A stretch of 64,000 nucleotides of DNA from Streptomyces sp. NBC_00663 (GTDB taxonomy: Bacteria > Actinomycetota > Actinomycetes > Streptomycetales > Streptomycetaceae), in NCBI RefSeq assembly GCF_036226885.1, contig NZ_CP109027.1, forward strand, positions 5,828,001 through 5,892,000, read 5' to 3'. The position numbers and the translations under genes were made by a program. This document shows positions 8,693-17,413 of this stretch, piece after piece. A model generated the notes under the pieces. The model was not told the DNA's origin. It worked only from the letters and a program-made list of their open reading frames with translations, and did no database searches. Position 1 is the stretch's first letter; each line of letters starts with the position of its first letter.

Positions 8693-9955
8693 TCAGTCAA
8701 CCAGGCCGGGTGCGGCGCCGGAGACGGCTGTGGACACACCCCGCGAACGGGTGGGCGCGCGCAGTGGTTCCGGCCGGGCGCTCGTCGTGCGCCACAGGCG
8801 CGTGAAGGACACGGCGGCCGCCGTCACCAGCAGCGCGTTGCGCAGCACCATCAGCGCGCAGCCCGTCCAGCTCGCGGCCTCCACCTCGGCGTACAGGACC
8901 GGATACGCCACCGCGCTCACGGCCGTCGCCGCCACGATCAGCGCGGCCACCGGGCGCTGTGCGGTGTGCCGCGAGGTCAGGCACACGGCGGCCAGTCCCA
9001 GCAGCCAGACCAGGTACTGCGGGCTGATCACCCGGCTGGTCACCGTGAACAGCAGCACGGCCGAGAGCGCCGCGTCGTACGGCGTCGCCGGCGTCCAGTG
9101 TCCGGCCCGCACCCGCCACCACAGCAGGAGGCCACCGGCGACCGCGGTGGCGGCGAGGGAGGCGTGGGCGATCAGGGAGACGTACGGACCGGTGTACTCC
9201 AGGGCGCCGTACTGGTAGCGGACCGTGCCCGGCCGGCCGGCGTGGGTGGCGAGACCGAGGGCCGTGCCGCCGAGCGACTCGATCTGCACACCCCGGCCGC
9301 CCTGTTGCCGCAGGAACGCGAGGGGGTTGTCGAAGCGGGCCAGTAGGAGGGCGAGGGTCGCCGCCCCCGTCAGCGCCGCCCACCGCCCCACCGACCGGGT
9401 CGCGCGGCCCCGCTCCACCCCCAGCAGCACCAGCACCGGCCACACCTTCACCAGCGCGCCCAGTGCCGCGAACGCGCCGCACGCACGCGTGGAGCGCGAC
9501 AACGTCAACAGCGCGAGGACAGCCAGGGCCGTGACCTGCACGTCGTAGCGCGCGAGCGGGACGTGGAGGAGGAGCGGGAGACCGCCGGTCCAGAGGGCGG
9601 CGCCGCGCGGACTGCGGCCGGGGCGGGCACCCGCGCGGGTCAGCGCGTACGTGATCGCCGCGTCGGCGAGGAGGGTCAGGGCCACGAACGCCTGGAGGTA
9701 CGTCAGGCCGGGCAGCAGGGCCGGGGACAGCAGGACAGGGCCCGCGCCGGGCGGGTACTGCCACAGCGGGTCGTTCGCGGGGAAGGTGCCGGTGGTCAGG
9801 ACGCCGTACCAGTGGGCGTACAGCCGCCACACCTCACGGGCGACACCGCCGCCGCCCAGCAGGGGCAGCGTGTCGTGGGCGAGCAGCCACAGCATCAGGG
9901 CGCGGGTGGTGAGCCAGGCAGCGGACAGGAGGAGGGCGGGGCGAGGTCTCATCAC
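8693..9955 (-). CDS. GT-C membrane glycosyltransferase (GT87/DUF2029-like)
   Basis: A 420-residue protein with about ten transmembrane segments, resembling the polyprenol-phosphate-mannose-dependent GT87 family. Features typical of GT-C enzymes are an early periplasmic loop (WQYPPGAGPVLLSPALLPG), an acidic residue in LARYDVQVTALAVLALL and an ALVKVWPVLVLLG segment. Such enzymes transfer sugars from lipid-phosphate donors on the outer face of the membrane. It is transcribed in the same direction as galE, 118 bp upstream of it. A role in decorating the wall polymer of this cluster is inference; acceptor and donor are unknown. Confidence 0.75.
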   Translation of the reverse strand: MMRPRPALLLSAAWLTTRALMLWLLAHDTLPLLGGGGVAREVWRLYAHWYGVLTTGTFPANDPLWQYPPGAGPVLLSPALLPGLTYLQAFVALTLLADAAITYALTRAGARPGRSPRGAALWTGGLPLLLHVPLARYDVQVTALAVLALLTLSRSTRACGAFAALGALVKVWPVLVLLGVERGRATRSVGRWAALTGAATLALLLARFDNPLAFLRQQGGRGVQIESLGGTALGLATHAGRPGTVRYQYGALEYTGPYVSLIAHASLAATAVAGGLLLWWRVRAGHWTPATPYDAALSAVLLFTVTSRVISPQYLVWLLGLAAVCLTSRHTAQRPVAALIVAATAVSAVAYPVLYAEVEAASWTGCALMVLRNALLVTAAAVSFTRLWRTTSARPEPLRAPTRSRGVSTAVSGAAPGLVD

Positions 9956-10010
9956 GCCGGATCGTAAGGCGCCGGATTGCCGTTTTCGTGCCCATATGTG
10001 CGGGTGGCTA

Positions 10011-10478
10011 CTACTCCTGTGCCGCCGCGTTCGAGGCCGCCGTGTCCAGCGCCGTCGTCAGTTCGTCCAGGCGGGCCCGCAGCTCGCGGATCTCGTCCAT
10101 GTCGAAGCCGGTCGCGCCGGCGATGCGGCGGGGCACCTGGAGGGCGTGCTCGCGCAGGGCCCGGCCCTCCTCGGTGAGCCGCACCTCCACGGACCGCTCG
10201 TCGCGGGCGCTGCGCTCACGGTGCACCAGACCGGCCGCCTCCAGCCGCTTGAGCAGGGGCGAGAGTGTGCCGGAGTCGAGGCGCAGGTGTTCGCCGAGCT
10301 TCTTGACCGGCAGAGCGCCCTGTTCCCACAGGACCAGCATCACCAGGTACTGGGGGTAGGTGAGCCCCAGGTCCTTGAGGATCACGCGGTAGACGCCGTT
10401 GAAGGCGCGGGACGCCGCGTGCAGCGAGAAGCAGATCTGCTGGTCGAGGCGGAGCCAGTCCGTCGTGGGCGAGGTCAT
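10011..10478 (-). CDS. ohrR: MarR-family organic-peroxide sensor OhrR
   Basis: A 155-residue winged-helix repressor that loses DNA binding when its reactive cysteine is oxidised by organic hydroperoxides. The N-terminal Cys16 in LDQQICFSLHAASRAF is the conserved sensing cysteine of OhrR, and the winged helix is the segment LPVKKLGEHLRLDSGTLSPLLKRLE with a following DERSVEV wing. The ATG at 10478 is chosen because it gives the normal OhrR length and leaves the operator in the intergenic space. It is divergent from ohr, with a 26-bp inverted repeat between the two start codons. Confidence 0.93.
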   Translation of the reverse strand: MTSPTTDWLRLDQQICFSLHAASRAFNGVYRVILKDLGLTYPQYLVMLVLWEQGALPVKKLGEHLRLDSGTLSPLLKRLEAAGLVHRERSARDERSVEVRLTEEGRALREHALQVPRRIAGATGFDMDEIRELRARLDELTTALDTAASNAAAQE

Positions 10479-10501
10479 GACCCCAGGATACCTCGGATGG
10501 G

Positions 10502-10527
10502 CAATTAGATTGTGCACAACTGAATTG
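10502..10527. promoter_or_regulatory. OhrR operator overlapping the ohr promoter
   Basis: A 26-bp inverted repeat with outer arms CAATT/AATTG and centre TTGTGCACAA; ten of thirteen base pairs are symmetrical. It is far more AT-rich than its surroundings and resembles known OhrR boxes. A TTGTGC -35-like hexamer (10510-10515) lies inside it and a CTACTT -10-like hexamer follows at 10534-10539, so binding would block ohr transcription and probably ohrR as well. Confidence 0.85.
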
Positions 10528-10594
10528 TGTGCTCTACTTGTGGTCATCGGGTTCACGACCCCCGAGTCACGACCTCCGAGAGGACTGGTTTTCC

Positions 10595-11008
10595 ATGGAC
10601 GCGCTCTACACCGCTGTCGCCACCGCCACCCACGGCCGCGAGGGTCGCGCCGTCTCCAACGACGGCAAGATCGACCTCCCGCTGAGCTTCCCGGTGGAGA
10701 TGGGCGGCGACGGTCAGGGCACCAACCCCGAGCAGCTGTTCGCCGCCGGTTACGCCGCCTGTTTCGGCAGCGCCCTCGGTCTCGTCGGCCGGCAGGCCAA
10801 GGTCGACGTCAGCGACGCCGCGGTGACCGCCGAGGTCGGCATAGGCAAGCAGGGTGAGGGCTTCGCCCTCAAGGTGACGCTCCGCGTCGAGCTGCCGGAC
10901 GGCGTCGACGAGGCGACCGGGCGCAAGCTCGTCGAGACCGCCCACCAGGTCTGCCCGTACTCCAACGCCACCCGCGGCAACGTCCCGGTCGAGCTCGTCA
11001 TCGAGTAG
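10595..11008 (+). CDS. ohr: Organic hydroperoxide resistance protein (Ohr/OsmC family thiol peroxidase)
   Basis: A 137-residue cytoplasmic peroxidase that reduces organic and fatty-acid hydroperoxides using two cysteines. The peroxidatic Cys56 lies in LFAAGYAACFGSAL and the resolving Cys120 in VCPYSNATRGN, both typical of Ohr rather than OsmC. Length matches the family (about 140). The ATG at 10595 is preceded by GAGAGGA. It is divergent from ohrR and ends in a strong terminator facing the glycosyltransferase gene. Confidence 0.96.
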   Translation: MDALYTAVATATHGREGRAVSNDGKIDLPLSFPVEMGGDGQGTNPEQLFAAGYAACFGSALGLVGRQAKVDVSDAAVTAEVGIGKQGEGFALKVTLRVELPDGVDEATGRKLVETAHQVCPYSNATRGNVPVELVIE

Positions 11009-11030
11009 TCGTCCCGAACGCCACGCATAC

Positions 11031-11061
11031 GAAGGGCCGGTGCTTCCCGCACCGGCCCTTC
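11031..11061 (+). terminator. Hairpin terminator between ohr and the GT2-TagF gene
   Basis: A perfect 13-bp stem (11031-11043 with 11049-11061) and a 5-nt loop. It lies between convergent genes and may serve both. The remainder up to 11216 is GC-rich and shows no further recognisable element. Confidence 0.8.
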
Positions 11062-11216
11062 GCGTTTCTCAGCGGCCGCCCGCCTGTCGCGGCGGCCGTT
11101 TCACGTGTTTCAGCGGCCCGGACGTCCGGCCGGGCGCCAGCTGGACGGCCGGGTCGGGGTGGGTCGGGACGGGCTGGACGGCATACGTACTCCGGTGAAG
11201 AGGAAGGCGGGGTCGG

Positions 11217-13478
11217 TCAGATGCTCTCGGTGAGAGTCGCCGTGGGCGACGCGGGCCGTGGCACCGTCCCCAGGGGCGAGTGTGCCAGGGCCGCCGCCGC
11301 GGACGGCACGGGGTGCCGATCGGCGAGCGGCAGCACCGGCGGCAACTCGGTCTCGCCCAGCACGACATGGCGTACGACCCGCTCGGCGGCGCGTCCGTCG
11401 TCGTACGGGCAGAAACGCTCGCGGAACGCCGAGCGCAGCTGGGTGGAGCGGGAGCCGCGCCAGTGGCCCGTGGCGAAGATGTCGATCAGCTCGTCCTCGC
11501 TGCGCGCGACCGCGCCCGGCGGGAAGGACCGCAGGTCGAAGTAGGTGCCGCTGGCCGCCTCGTACGCCGCGTGGTCGTCGTCGGCGGCGTGGATCACGAT
11601 CGGCCGGTCGAGGCCCGCGTAGTCGAACATCAGGGACGAGTAGTCGGTCACCAGGGCGTCCGAGGCGAGGCAGAGGGACTCCACGCTCGGGTGGCCGGTG
11701 ACGTCGATGACCCGGGCCGAGCCGCTGGCGAGCGGCCCCTCGTGGCGGTGGTGCCCGCGGGCCAGTACGACGAAGCGGGGGCCCAGGCGGCGCAGGACGC
11801 GGTCGAGGTCGAGGGCGGGGCGCTGGGTGCGGCGGTAGTCGCGATGGGCCGGCGCGTACAGGATCGCGACCGTGCCCTCCGGGACGCCGAGTTGCTCGCG
11901 CAGCCGCCGCACGTCCTCCGAAGTGGCCCGCAGGAACACGTCGTTACGGGGATTTCCGTACGGCAGTGTGGTGTAGCCGCCGGGGAACACGCGCTCCCAG
12001 GTCAGGGTGGCGTGGCGGTTGGCGGACAGGACGTAGTCCCACTTGTCGACGTCCTGAAGGAGCGCTTCGACGTCCATGTCCCGGGCGGCGGCGGGGTGTT
12101 CGAGGAGGTCCAGGCCCATGTGCGCGAGGGGCGTGCCGTGTTGGGTCTGGACGAGGACCTGGCCGGGGCGCTTGACCAGACGACGGTCGAACCCGACGTT
12201 GTCGACGAGGTACTTGGAGCGGGCCAGCGCCGTCCAGTAGGCGGCGGTGCCGGGGCGGACGCGGCGCGTGGCGACCGGGATCGTGTGGTGGTGCTCGGGG
12301 TCGGCGATCCACGCCGTGCGGATGTGCGGGGCGAGATCACGGAACGCCGATTCGAGGGCGCCCGGGTTGCAGCCGTGGCCGCCGCCCCGGTAGGCCGCGA
12401 AGACCGCGCGGTTCTCGCGCAGGGGAAGCCGGAGCTGGACCCGGTAGTGAAGCCGCAGGGCCACCGTGTGGAGGGACCTGGCCAGGCGGGTGGCGAGCGT
12501 CGCGGTCCGGTGGCCGAGCCTCTTGGCCGACTCCAGGGCTCGGTAGGTGCGGTGCAGGTTCAGCCGGACCAGGGTGTGGCGCAGGTGGGCACGCAGCGGG
12601 ACCGGGTGGCCCGGGGTGCGGTAACGGCGGTAGTGGTCACGGGCCCGGCGCAGGAACTCGACGCGGGCGCCCCGTGACAGCCGGTCCCGCTCGGCGAACA
12701 CCGCCGACAGCTGGTCGACCATGCGGCGGAACAACACCGGCCGCCACCGCGCGAGTTCGGGGTGCTGGTCGAGAAACGCGAAGAGCCGGTCGTACTGGTC
12801 GAACATGTCGAAGCGGCTCGTGGTGCCGCGCCGGTTCTGCCTGCGTCGCCGGTGGTGCACGCACACCCCGTCCAGTGTCGCGAGGGTCTCCGCCGTCATC
12901 AGGGCCGGGTACGTCCAGGAGATGTCCGGGTGGTGGCCGGGCGGGAAGCGCAGGCCCGCGCGCTCCGTGAACTCCCGCCGGTACGCCTTGTTCCAGGCCG
13001 CCGTGGTCAGCCGCAGCAGCCCGGGGCGGTCCTCCAGGCGGAACGGCGCGGGCCCCTGCTCGGTGAGTTGGCGGCCCGACGCGTCGCCGGCGGCCACGCC
13101 CCGCCAGTCGGTGCGCGCGTGGCCGTGGACCAGCACGTCCGGCTCGCCCGTCTCCTTCAGCCGGTCGGCGATCGCCTGGAGCGCGTCCGGGGTGAGGGTG
13201 TCGTCGCCGTCCAGGAACAGCACGTAGTCACCGGTGGCCGCCGCCAGACCGGCGTTGCGCGCCGGGCCGAGCCCCCGGTTCTCCGCGAGGTGCACCGCCC
13301 GCACCCGGGGATCGCGGGCCGCGAACTCGTCGACGATCTCCCCGCAGGCGTCCGGCGAGCGGTCGTCGACGGCGATCAGCTCCAGATCCGGGTACGACTG
13401 GGAGAGCACCGACTCCAGGCACTCGTGCAGATACGCCTGGACCTCGTACGCGGGGACGATGACACTGAACCTGGGCAA
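11217..13478 (-). CDS. GT2 glycosyltransferase fused to CDP-glycerol glycerophosphotransferase (TagF-like)
   Basis: A 753-residue bifunctional enzyme for teichoic-acid-like polymer synthesis at the inner face of the membrane. Residues 1 to about 230 form a GT2 GT-A domain (VDDRS 37-41, metal-binding LDGDD 89-93). After a helical Arg-rich linker, the C-terminal half is a Glyphos_transf domain with QTQHGTPLAHMG, YAPAHRD and VTDYSSLMFDYAGLDRP, the motifs that bind CDP-glycerol in TagF. With the TagGH-like exporter and galE nearby, the product is probably a polyol-phosphate wall polymer with sugar branches. The substrate (glycerol or another polyol) cannot be fixed from sequence. It stands alone as a transcription unit, 166 bp from the next gene. 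Confidence 0.9.
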   Translation of the reverse strand: MPRFSVIVPAYEVQAYLHECLESVLSQSYPDLELIAVDDRSPDACGEIVDEFAARDPRVRAVHLAENRGLGPARNAGLAAATGDYVLFLDGDDTLTPDALQAIADRLKETGEPDVLVHGHARTDWRGVAAGDASGRQLTEQGPAPFRLEDRPGLLRLTTAAWNKAYRREFTERAGLRFPPGHHPDISWTYPALMTAETLATLDGVCVHHRRRRQNRRGTTSRFDMFDQYDRLFAFLDQHPELARWRPVLFRRMVDQLSAVFAERDRLSRGARVEFLRRARDHYRRYRTPGHPVPLRAHLRHTLVRLNLHRTYRALESAKRLGHRTATLATRLARSLHTVALRLHYRVQLRLPLRENRAVFAAYRGGGHGCNPGALESAFRDLAPHIRTAWIADPEHHHTIPVATRRVRPGTAAYWTALARSKYLVDNVGFDRRLVKRPGQVLVQTQHGTPLAHMGLDLLEHPAAARDMDVEALLQDVDKWDYVLSANRHATLTWERVFPGGYTTLPYGNPRNDVFLRATSEDVRRLREQLGVPEGTVAILYAPAHRDYRRTQRPALDLDRVLRRLGPRFVVLARGHHRHEGPLASGSARVIDVTGHPSVESLCLASDALVTDYSSLMFDYAGLDRPIVIHAADDDHAAYEAASGTYFDLRSFPPGAVARSEDELIDIFATGHWRGSRSTQLRSAFRERFCPYDDGRAAERVVRHVVLGETELPPVLPLADRHPVPSAAAALAHSPLGTVPRPASPTATLTESI

Positions 13479-13644
13479 GGCACATCCATGGGGGTGGGGT
13501 CGGCGCGGGCGTTCGGCCCGGGAACGGCCGGTGGAGTGACTTGGTTACGACGCTTGCGGCATACGGGGGACGCCGGGCGCACGCGAGGGGGCGGACCGCT
13601 CCCGGCCCGTCCCCTCCGACACGCCAACCCGCGTGTCGTACGCG

Positions 13645-14526
13645 CTACTTGACCGCGCCCGCCATCACGCCGGACACGAACTGCCGCTGGAACGCGAAGA
13701 ACACGATCAGCGGGATGACCATCGAGATGAAGGCACCGGTCGCCAGGATCTCGATGTTGCTGCCGAACTGCCGTACCTGCTGCTGAAGAGCGACCGTCAG
13801 CGGCTGCGAGTCGGCGTTGGTGAACACCAGCGCCACCAGCATGTCGTTCCACACCCACAGGAACTGGAAGATGCCCAGCGAGGCGAGTGCGGGTGCCGCG
13901 AGCGGGAGGACGACGGTGGCGAACAGCCGGGCCTCGCCCGCCCCGTCCAGGCGCGCCGCCTCCAGGAGCTCCCGGGGGATCTCCGCGAAGAAGTTGCGCA
14001 ACAGGAAGATCGCGAACGGCAGTCCGAAGCCGACGTGGAACAGGACCGCGGCGATGATGTCGCCGAAGATCCCGAGCTCCCGGAAGAGCACGGTCAGCGG
14101 GATCAGCGCCACCTGCACCGGCACCACCAGCAGCCCCACCACGACCATGAACCAGGTGTCGCGGCCCTTGAAGTCCATCCACGCGAAGGCGTAGCCCGCC
14201 ATCGCGCCGATGAGCACCACCAGCAAGGTCGCCGGGACCGTGATCCAGACGGTGTTGAACAGGGAGTCGGTGATCGTCTCGTTCTTCAGCAGCGTCTCGT
14301 AGCTGTGCGCGGTCAGCTGGCCCGGTGCGCTGAACACCTTCCACCAGCCCGAGGCGGCGATGTCGGTCGGGTCGCGGAACGACGAGACCAGCAGCCCGAA
14401 GGTCGGCACCAGCCAGACCAGCGCGATGCAGATCAGGAAGATCCGCAGTGCTCCGCCGGCCGTCCCGCTCGCCACCCGGGCGGCGAGGGAACGCTTGGCG
14501 CGCACGGGTGTGTCGACAGCGGTCAC
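13645..14526 (-). CDS. Sugar ABC transporter permease (MalG-type)
   Basis: A 293-residue inner-membrane subunit of a CUT1-type carbohydrate importer. It has six transmembrane segments and the EAA loop EAARLDGAGEARLFATVVLPLAAP that docks to the ATPase. The GTG start at 14526 overlaps the stop of the upstream permease gene (GTGA), implying translational coupling. No dedicated ATPase is encoded here, as is usual in Streptomyces, where the shared MsiK ATPase serves many CUT1 importers. Confidence 0.93.
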   Translation of the reverse strand: MTAVDTPVRAKRSLAARVASGTAGGALRIFLICIALVWLVPTFGLLVSSFRDPTDIAASGWWKVFSAPGQLTAHSYETLLKNETITDSLFNTVWITVPATLLVVLIGAMAGYAFAWMDFKGRDTWFMVVVGLLVVPVQVALIPLTVLFRELGIFGDIIAAVLFHVGFGLPFAIFLLRNFFAEIPRELLEAARLDGAGEARLFATVVLPLAAPALASLGIFQFLWVWNDMLVALVFTNADSQPLTVALQQQVRQFGSNIEILATGAFISMVIPLIVFFAFQRQFVSGVMAGAVK

Positions 14527-15875
14527 CGCTCACGCTCCTTCCGCAGCCGTCGCAGATTGATCCACATCACCGGCAGGACGAGCAGCAGCAGGATGACGCC
14601 GATCGCGCTGCCGATGCCGTAGCTGCTGCCGCCGCCGAAGGACGCCTGGTAGAGCTGGAGCGCCAGCACATTGGCGTCGTCCATGGTGGGCTGCGGGGCG
14701 ATGATGTAGACCAGGTCGAAGATCTTCATCACGTTGATCATCAGCGTGACGAGGACGACGACCAGGACCGGCGCCAGCATCGGCACCGTGACCCGCCGGA
14801 ACACCTGCCACTCGTTGGCGCCGTCGACCCGGGCCGCCTCCAGCAGGTTGCGGTCGACCCCGGCCAGCCCGGCCGCGATCAGCACCATCGCGAAGCCCGC
14901 CCACATCCACACGTACGCCCCGATGATCGCCGGGGTGACCAGGGTCGGGCCGAGCCAGTCGATGCCGTTGTAGGGGGCCGCGAAGTTCGAGCCGGGGAGC
15001 CTCAGTTGGGCCCCGTCCGCCTCGCCGGGGAGATGGAAGGTGCCGTCGGCGCCGCTCTTCGTGGAGGCGACGACCTCACCGTTCTTCACGGCCTCGATCT
15101 TGACGCCCTTCAGCGCCTTCTCACCGGCGTCGATCTGGCCTTTCGTGCCGCCGCCGCCCAGCTTGAAGTCCAGCCAGACCGTGCCGTCGACGCCGTCGCC
15201 GGTGGCCTCCTTCGCGGCCTCGGGGGTGCCGGGGAGCTTGTTGGGCGCGATGCCGACGAGCGGGAGAAGCGCGGGGGTCCCGGCCTTCACCGTGCCGGTC
15301 GTGGTGAACGAACCGCCGCCGGAGGCCTTCAGATCGCTCACCGCCGCGTTCGGCCGGGCCTTCGGATAGACCGAGGAGTCCACGAACGCGTCGTGCACAC
15401 TCGTCACCACCGCGTTCGCGACCCCCTGGTCCGGGTCCGCCGCGTACACCAGCCGGAAGATGATGCCGGCCGCGAGCATCGAGATCGCCATCGGCATGAA
15501 GACGATCAGCTTGAACGCCGTACCCCAGCGCACCCGTTCGGTCAGCACCGCGAAGATCAAACCGAACGCGGTGACGACGGCCGGCGCGACCGCGACCCAG
15601 ATCGCCGTGTTGCGTACGGCCGTCAGCGTGGCGTCGTTGCTGAAGATGTCGCCGTAGTTGTCCAGGCCGACGAAGTTCGAGCCGCCGGCGTCGTAGAGGC
15701 TGCGCCAGATCGAGTACCCGATCGGGTAGACCACGAGCGCGCCGAGCAGGACCAGCGCGGGCAGCAGGAACAGCACCGCCACCCACCGTCTGGTCCGCGT
15801 CACGCTCTTGCGCGGAGGGACGGAGGGCGTCGGCAGTGCGCCGGCGCCCTCCGCCGAGTTCGCCACCGAGGCCAT
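14523..15875 (-). CDS. Sugar ABC transporter permease (MalF-type) with an extracellular insert
   Basis: A 450-residue partner permease. The C-terminal part carries the usual BPD domain with EAARVDGANEWQVFRRVTVPMLAP. Between about residues 147 and 305 is an approximately 155-residue hydrophilic insertion absent from most actinobacterial MalF homologues (usually about 310 residues). Within it, residues about 258-292 (VKIEAVKNGEVVASTKSGADGTFHLP) look like a small prealbumin/SdrB-like beta-sandwich. The ATG at 15875 lies 5 bp after the stop of the binding-protein gene. The insert may contact the binding protein, as the P2 loop of E. coli MalF does; this is inference. Confidence 0.9.
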   Translation of the reverse strand: MASVANSAEGAGALPTPSVPPRKSVTRTRRWVAVLFLLPALVLLGALVVYPIGYSIWRSLYDAGGSNFVGLDNYGDIFSNDATLTAVRNTAIWVAVAPAVVTAFGLIFAVLTERVRWGTAFKLIVFMPMAISMLAAGIIFRLVYAADPDQGVANAVVTSVHDAFVDSSVYPKARPNAAVSDLKASGGGSFTTTGTVKAGTPALLPLVGIAPNKLPGTPEAAKEATGDGVDGTVWLDFKLGGGGTKGQIDAGEKALKGVKIEAVKNGEVVASTKSGADGTFHLPGEADGAQLRLPGSNFAAPYNGIDWLGPTLVTPAIIGAYVWMWAGFAMVLIAAGLAGVDRNLLEAARVDGANEWQVFRRVTVPMLAPVLVVVLVTLMINVMKIFDLVYIIAPQPTMDDANVLALQLYQASFGGGSSYGIGSAIGVILLLLVLPVMWINLRRLRKERER

Positions 15876-15880
15876 CGGCG

Positions 15881-17254
15881 TCAGCTCGACCCGTAGGCCT
15901 TGGCCGCGTCGGCCTCCAGCTTCCGCTGGGCGCCCGCGACATCGCTCGGGTTGCTCAGGAAGTCCTGGAGGTCCTTCCACTCGCCGGTGCCCTGCGTGCC
16001 GCCGAAGGCCGCCGGGGCCTGGTCGGACATGTCGAACCGGAAGTCGTCACCGGCGTCGATGAGCGCCTTGGCGATCTGCCGGGTCACGTCGTCCTTGTAC
16101 TTGCTCTGGTCCATCTCCTTGTTGGGGGAGAGGACGCCGCCCTGCGCCGCCCAGATCTCGGCCGCGTCGGTGGAGGCGAGGAACGTCAGCAGCGCCTGGG
16201 CGCCCTTGCCGTCCTTCAGCGCCACGGCCACGTCACCGCCGCTGACCACGGGGGAGTCGGCGCCGACCGCCGGGAACGGGAAGACCTTGGCGTCCGTGCC
16301 CACCTTCGCCTTGGTGTCGGCGTTGATGTTCGCGGTCACGAAGTCGCCCTCGTAGACCATCGCGGCCGGGGTGTCCCCGGTGAAGGCCTGGGTGACCGAC
16401 TTCGGGAAGTCCGTGTCCAGCGCGCCCTTGCGGCCGCCCGCGATCAGTTCGTCCTTGCCCCACAGCTCGCCGAGCGTGGTGAGGGCCTGCTTGACGGACG
16501 GGTCCGTCCACTTGATCTTGTGCTGGGCCAGCTGGTCGTACTTCTCCGGCCCGGCCTGGGACAGATAGACGTTCTCGAACCAGTCGGTCAGCGTCCAGCC
16601 GTCGCCGCCGCCGATCGACACGGCGGGGGAACCGGCGTCGGACAGCGTCTGCGCGGTGGTGAGGAAATCCTTCCAGGTCTTCGGCGTCTCCGTGATCCCG
16701 GCCGCGTCGAAGGCCGCGGTGTTGTACCAGATCAGGGACTTGTTGGCGGCCTTCGCGTACACCCCGTACTGCTGGCCGTCGACCGCCCCGAGGTCACGCC
16801 ACCCCTGGGAGAAGTTCTTGTCCAACTGGGCCTTCGCCTCCGCCCCGAGGGGCTTGAGCCACTTCTTCTCCGCGAACTGGTGGAGCACACCGACCTGCGG
16901 CAGGAACGCCACGTCCGGCGGCTGGCCGCCCTCGATCTTGGCGCCGAGGAAGGTGGAGGTGTTGTTGCCGGTCGGTACGAACTTGACCTTGGCGCCGGTG
17001 CGTTCGGTGAACTCCTTCAGGACCTGGGTGAAGTTCTCCTGTTCCGCTCCGGTCCAGACGGCGGCGACCTCCAGGGTCTGGCCGTCGAGCTTGGGGAGCG
17101 TCACGGAGGTGTCGGTCCCCGTGCCCTTGCTCTCGTCGTCGCTTGCGTTGTCGTCGTCTCCGCCGCACGCGGTGAGCACGAGGGCTCCCGCGAGGAGGGC
17201 TGCGGCCGTGGCCGTGGCCCTGCGTGTCCGGTAGGTGCTGCTCGTGCTGCGCAT
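15881..17254 (-). CDS. Sugar ABC transporter substrate-binding lipoprotein
   Basis: A 457-residue extracellular lipoprotein of the CUT1 solute-binding family. It has a signal peptide with lipobox LTAC and a Gly/Asp-rich linker, then EVAAVWTGAEQENFTQVLKEF and repeated aromatic sugar-binding positions (GDGWTLTDWFEN, MVYEGDF). ATG 17254 is preferred to the adjacent GTG 17257. It is the first gene of a three-gene importer operon. A 16-bp palindrome (CGTTCGTCGTCGAACG, 17270-17285) lies just upstream and could be an operator. The substrate is unknown; alpha-glucosides are possible. Confidence 0.93.
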   Translation of the reverse strand: MRSTSSTYRTRRATATAAALLAGALVLTACGGDDDNASDDESKGTGTDTSVTLPKLDGQTLEVAAVWTGAEQENFTQVLKEFTERTGAKVKFVPTGNNTSTFLGAKIEGGQPPDVAFLPQVGVLHQFAEKKWLKPLGAEAKAQLDKNFSQGWRDLGAVDGQQYGVYAKAANKSLIWYNTAAFDAAGITETPKTWKDFLTTAQTLSDAGSPAVSIGGGDGWTLTDWFENVYLSQAGPEKYDQLAQHKIKWTDPSVKQALTTLGELWGKDELIAGGRKGALDTDFPKSVTQAFTGDTPAAMVYEGDFVTANINADTKAKVGTDAKVFPFPAVGADSPVVSGGDVAVALKDGKGAQALLTFLASTDAAEIWAAQGGVLSPNKEMDQSKYKDDVTRQIAKALIDAGDDFRFDMSDQAPAAFGGTQGTGEWKDLQDFLSNPSDVAGAQRKLEADAAKAYGSS

Positions 17255-17269
17255 CACTGCCCCGTTCTT

Positions 17270-17285
17270 CGTTCGTCGTCGAACG
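17270..17285. promoter_or_regulatory. Palindrome in the leader of the sugar importer operon
   Basis: CGTTCG and CGAACG flank TCGT. Position (about 16 bp from the start codon) and symmetry suggest a LacI-type or other repressor site, but no regulator gene is adjacent. Confidence 0.35.
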
Positions 17286-17413
17286 TCGAGCGCTGTCCCG
17301 TGGGCTCTGGTCTACGCCGGGGGCATGGGGTCGGCAAGACCGCGTGCGGTGTCAAGCGGGAGATCGTTGCGCCGTCGTAACGCTGCGTTCTACGGCGGCC
17401 CTGGCGCCGCGCT

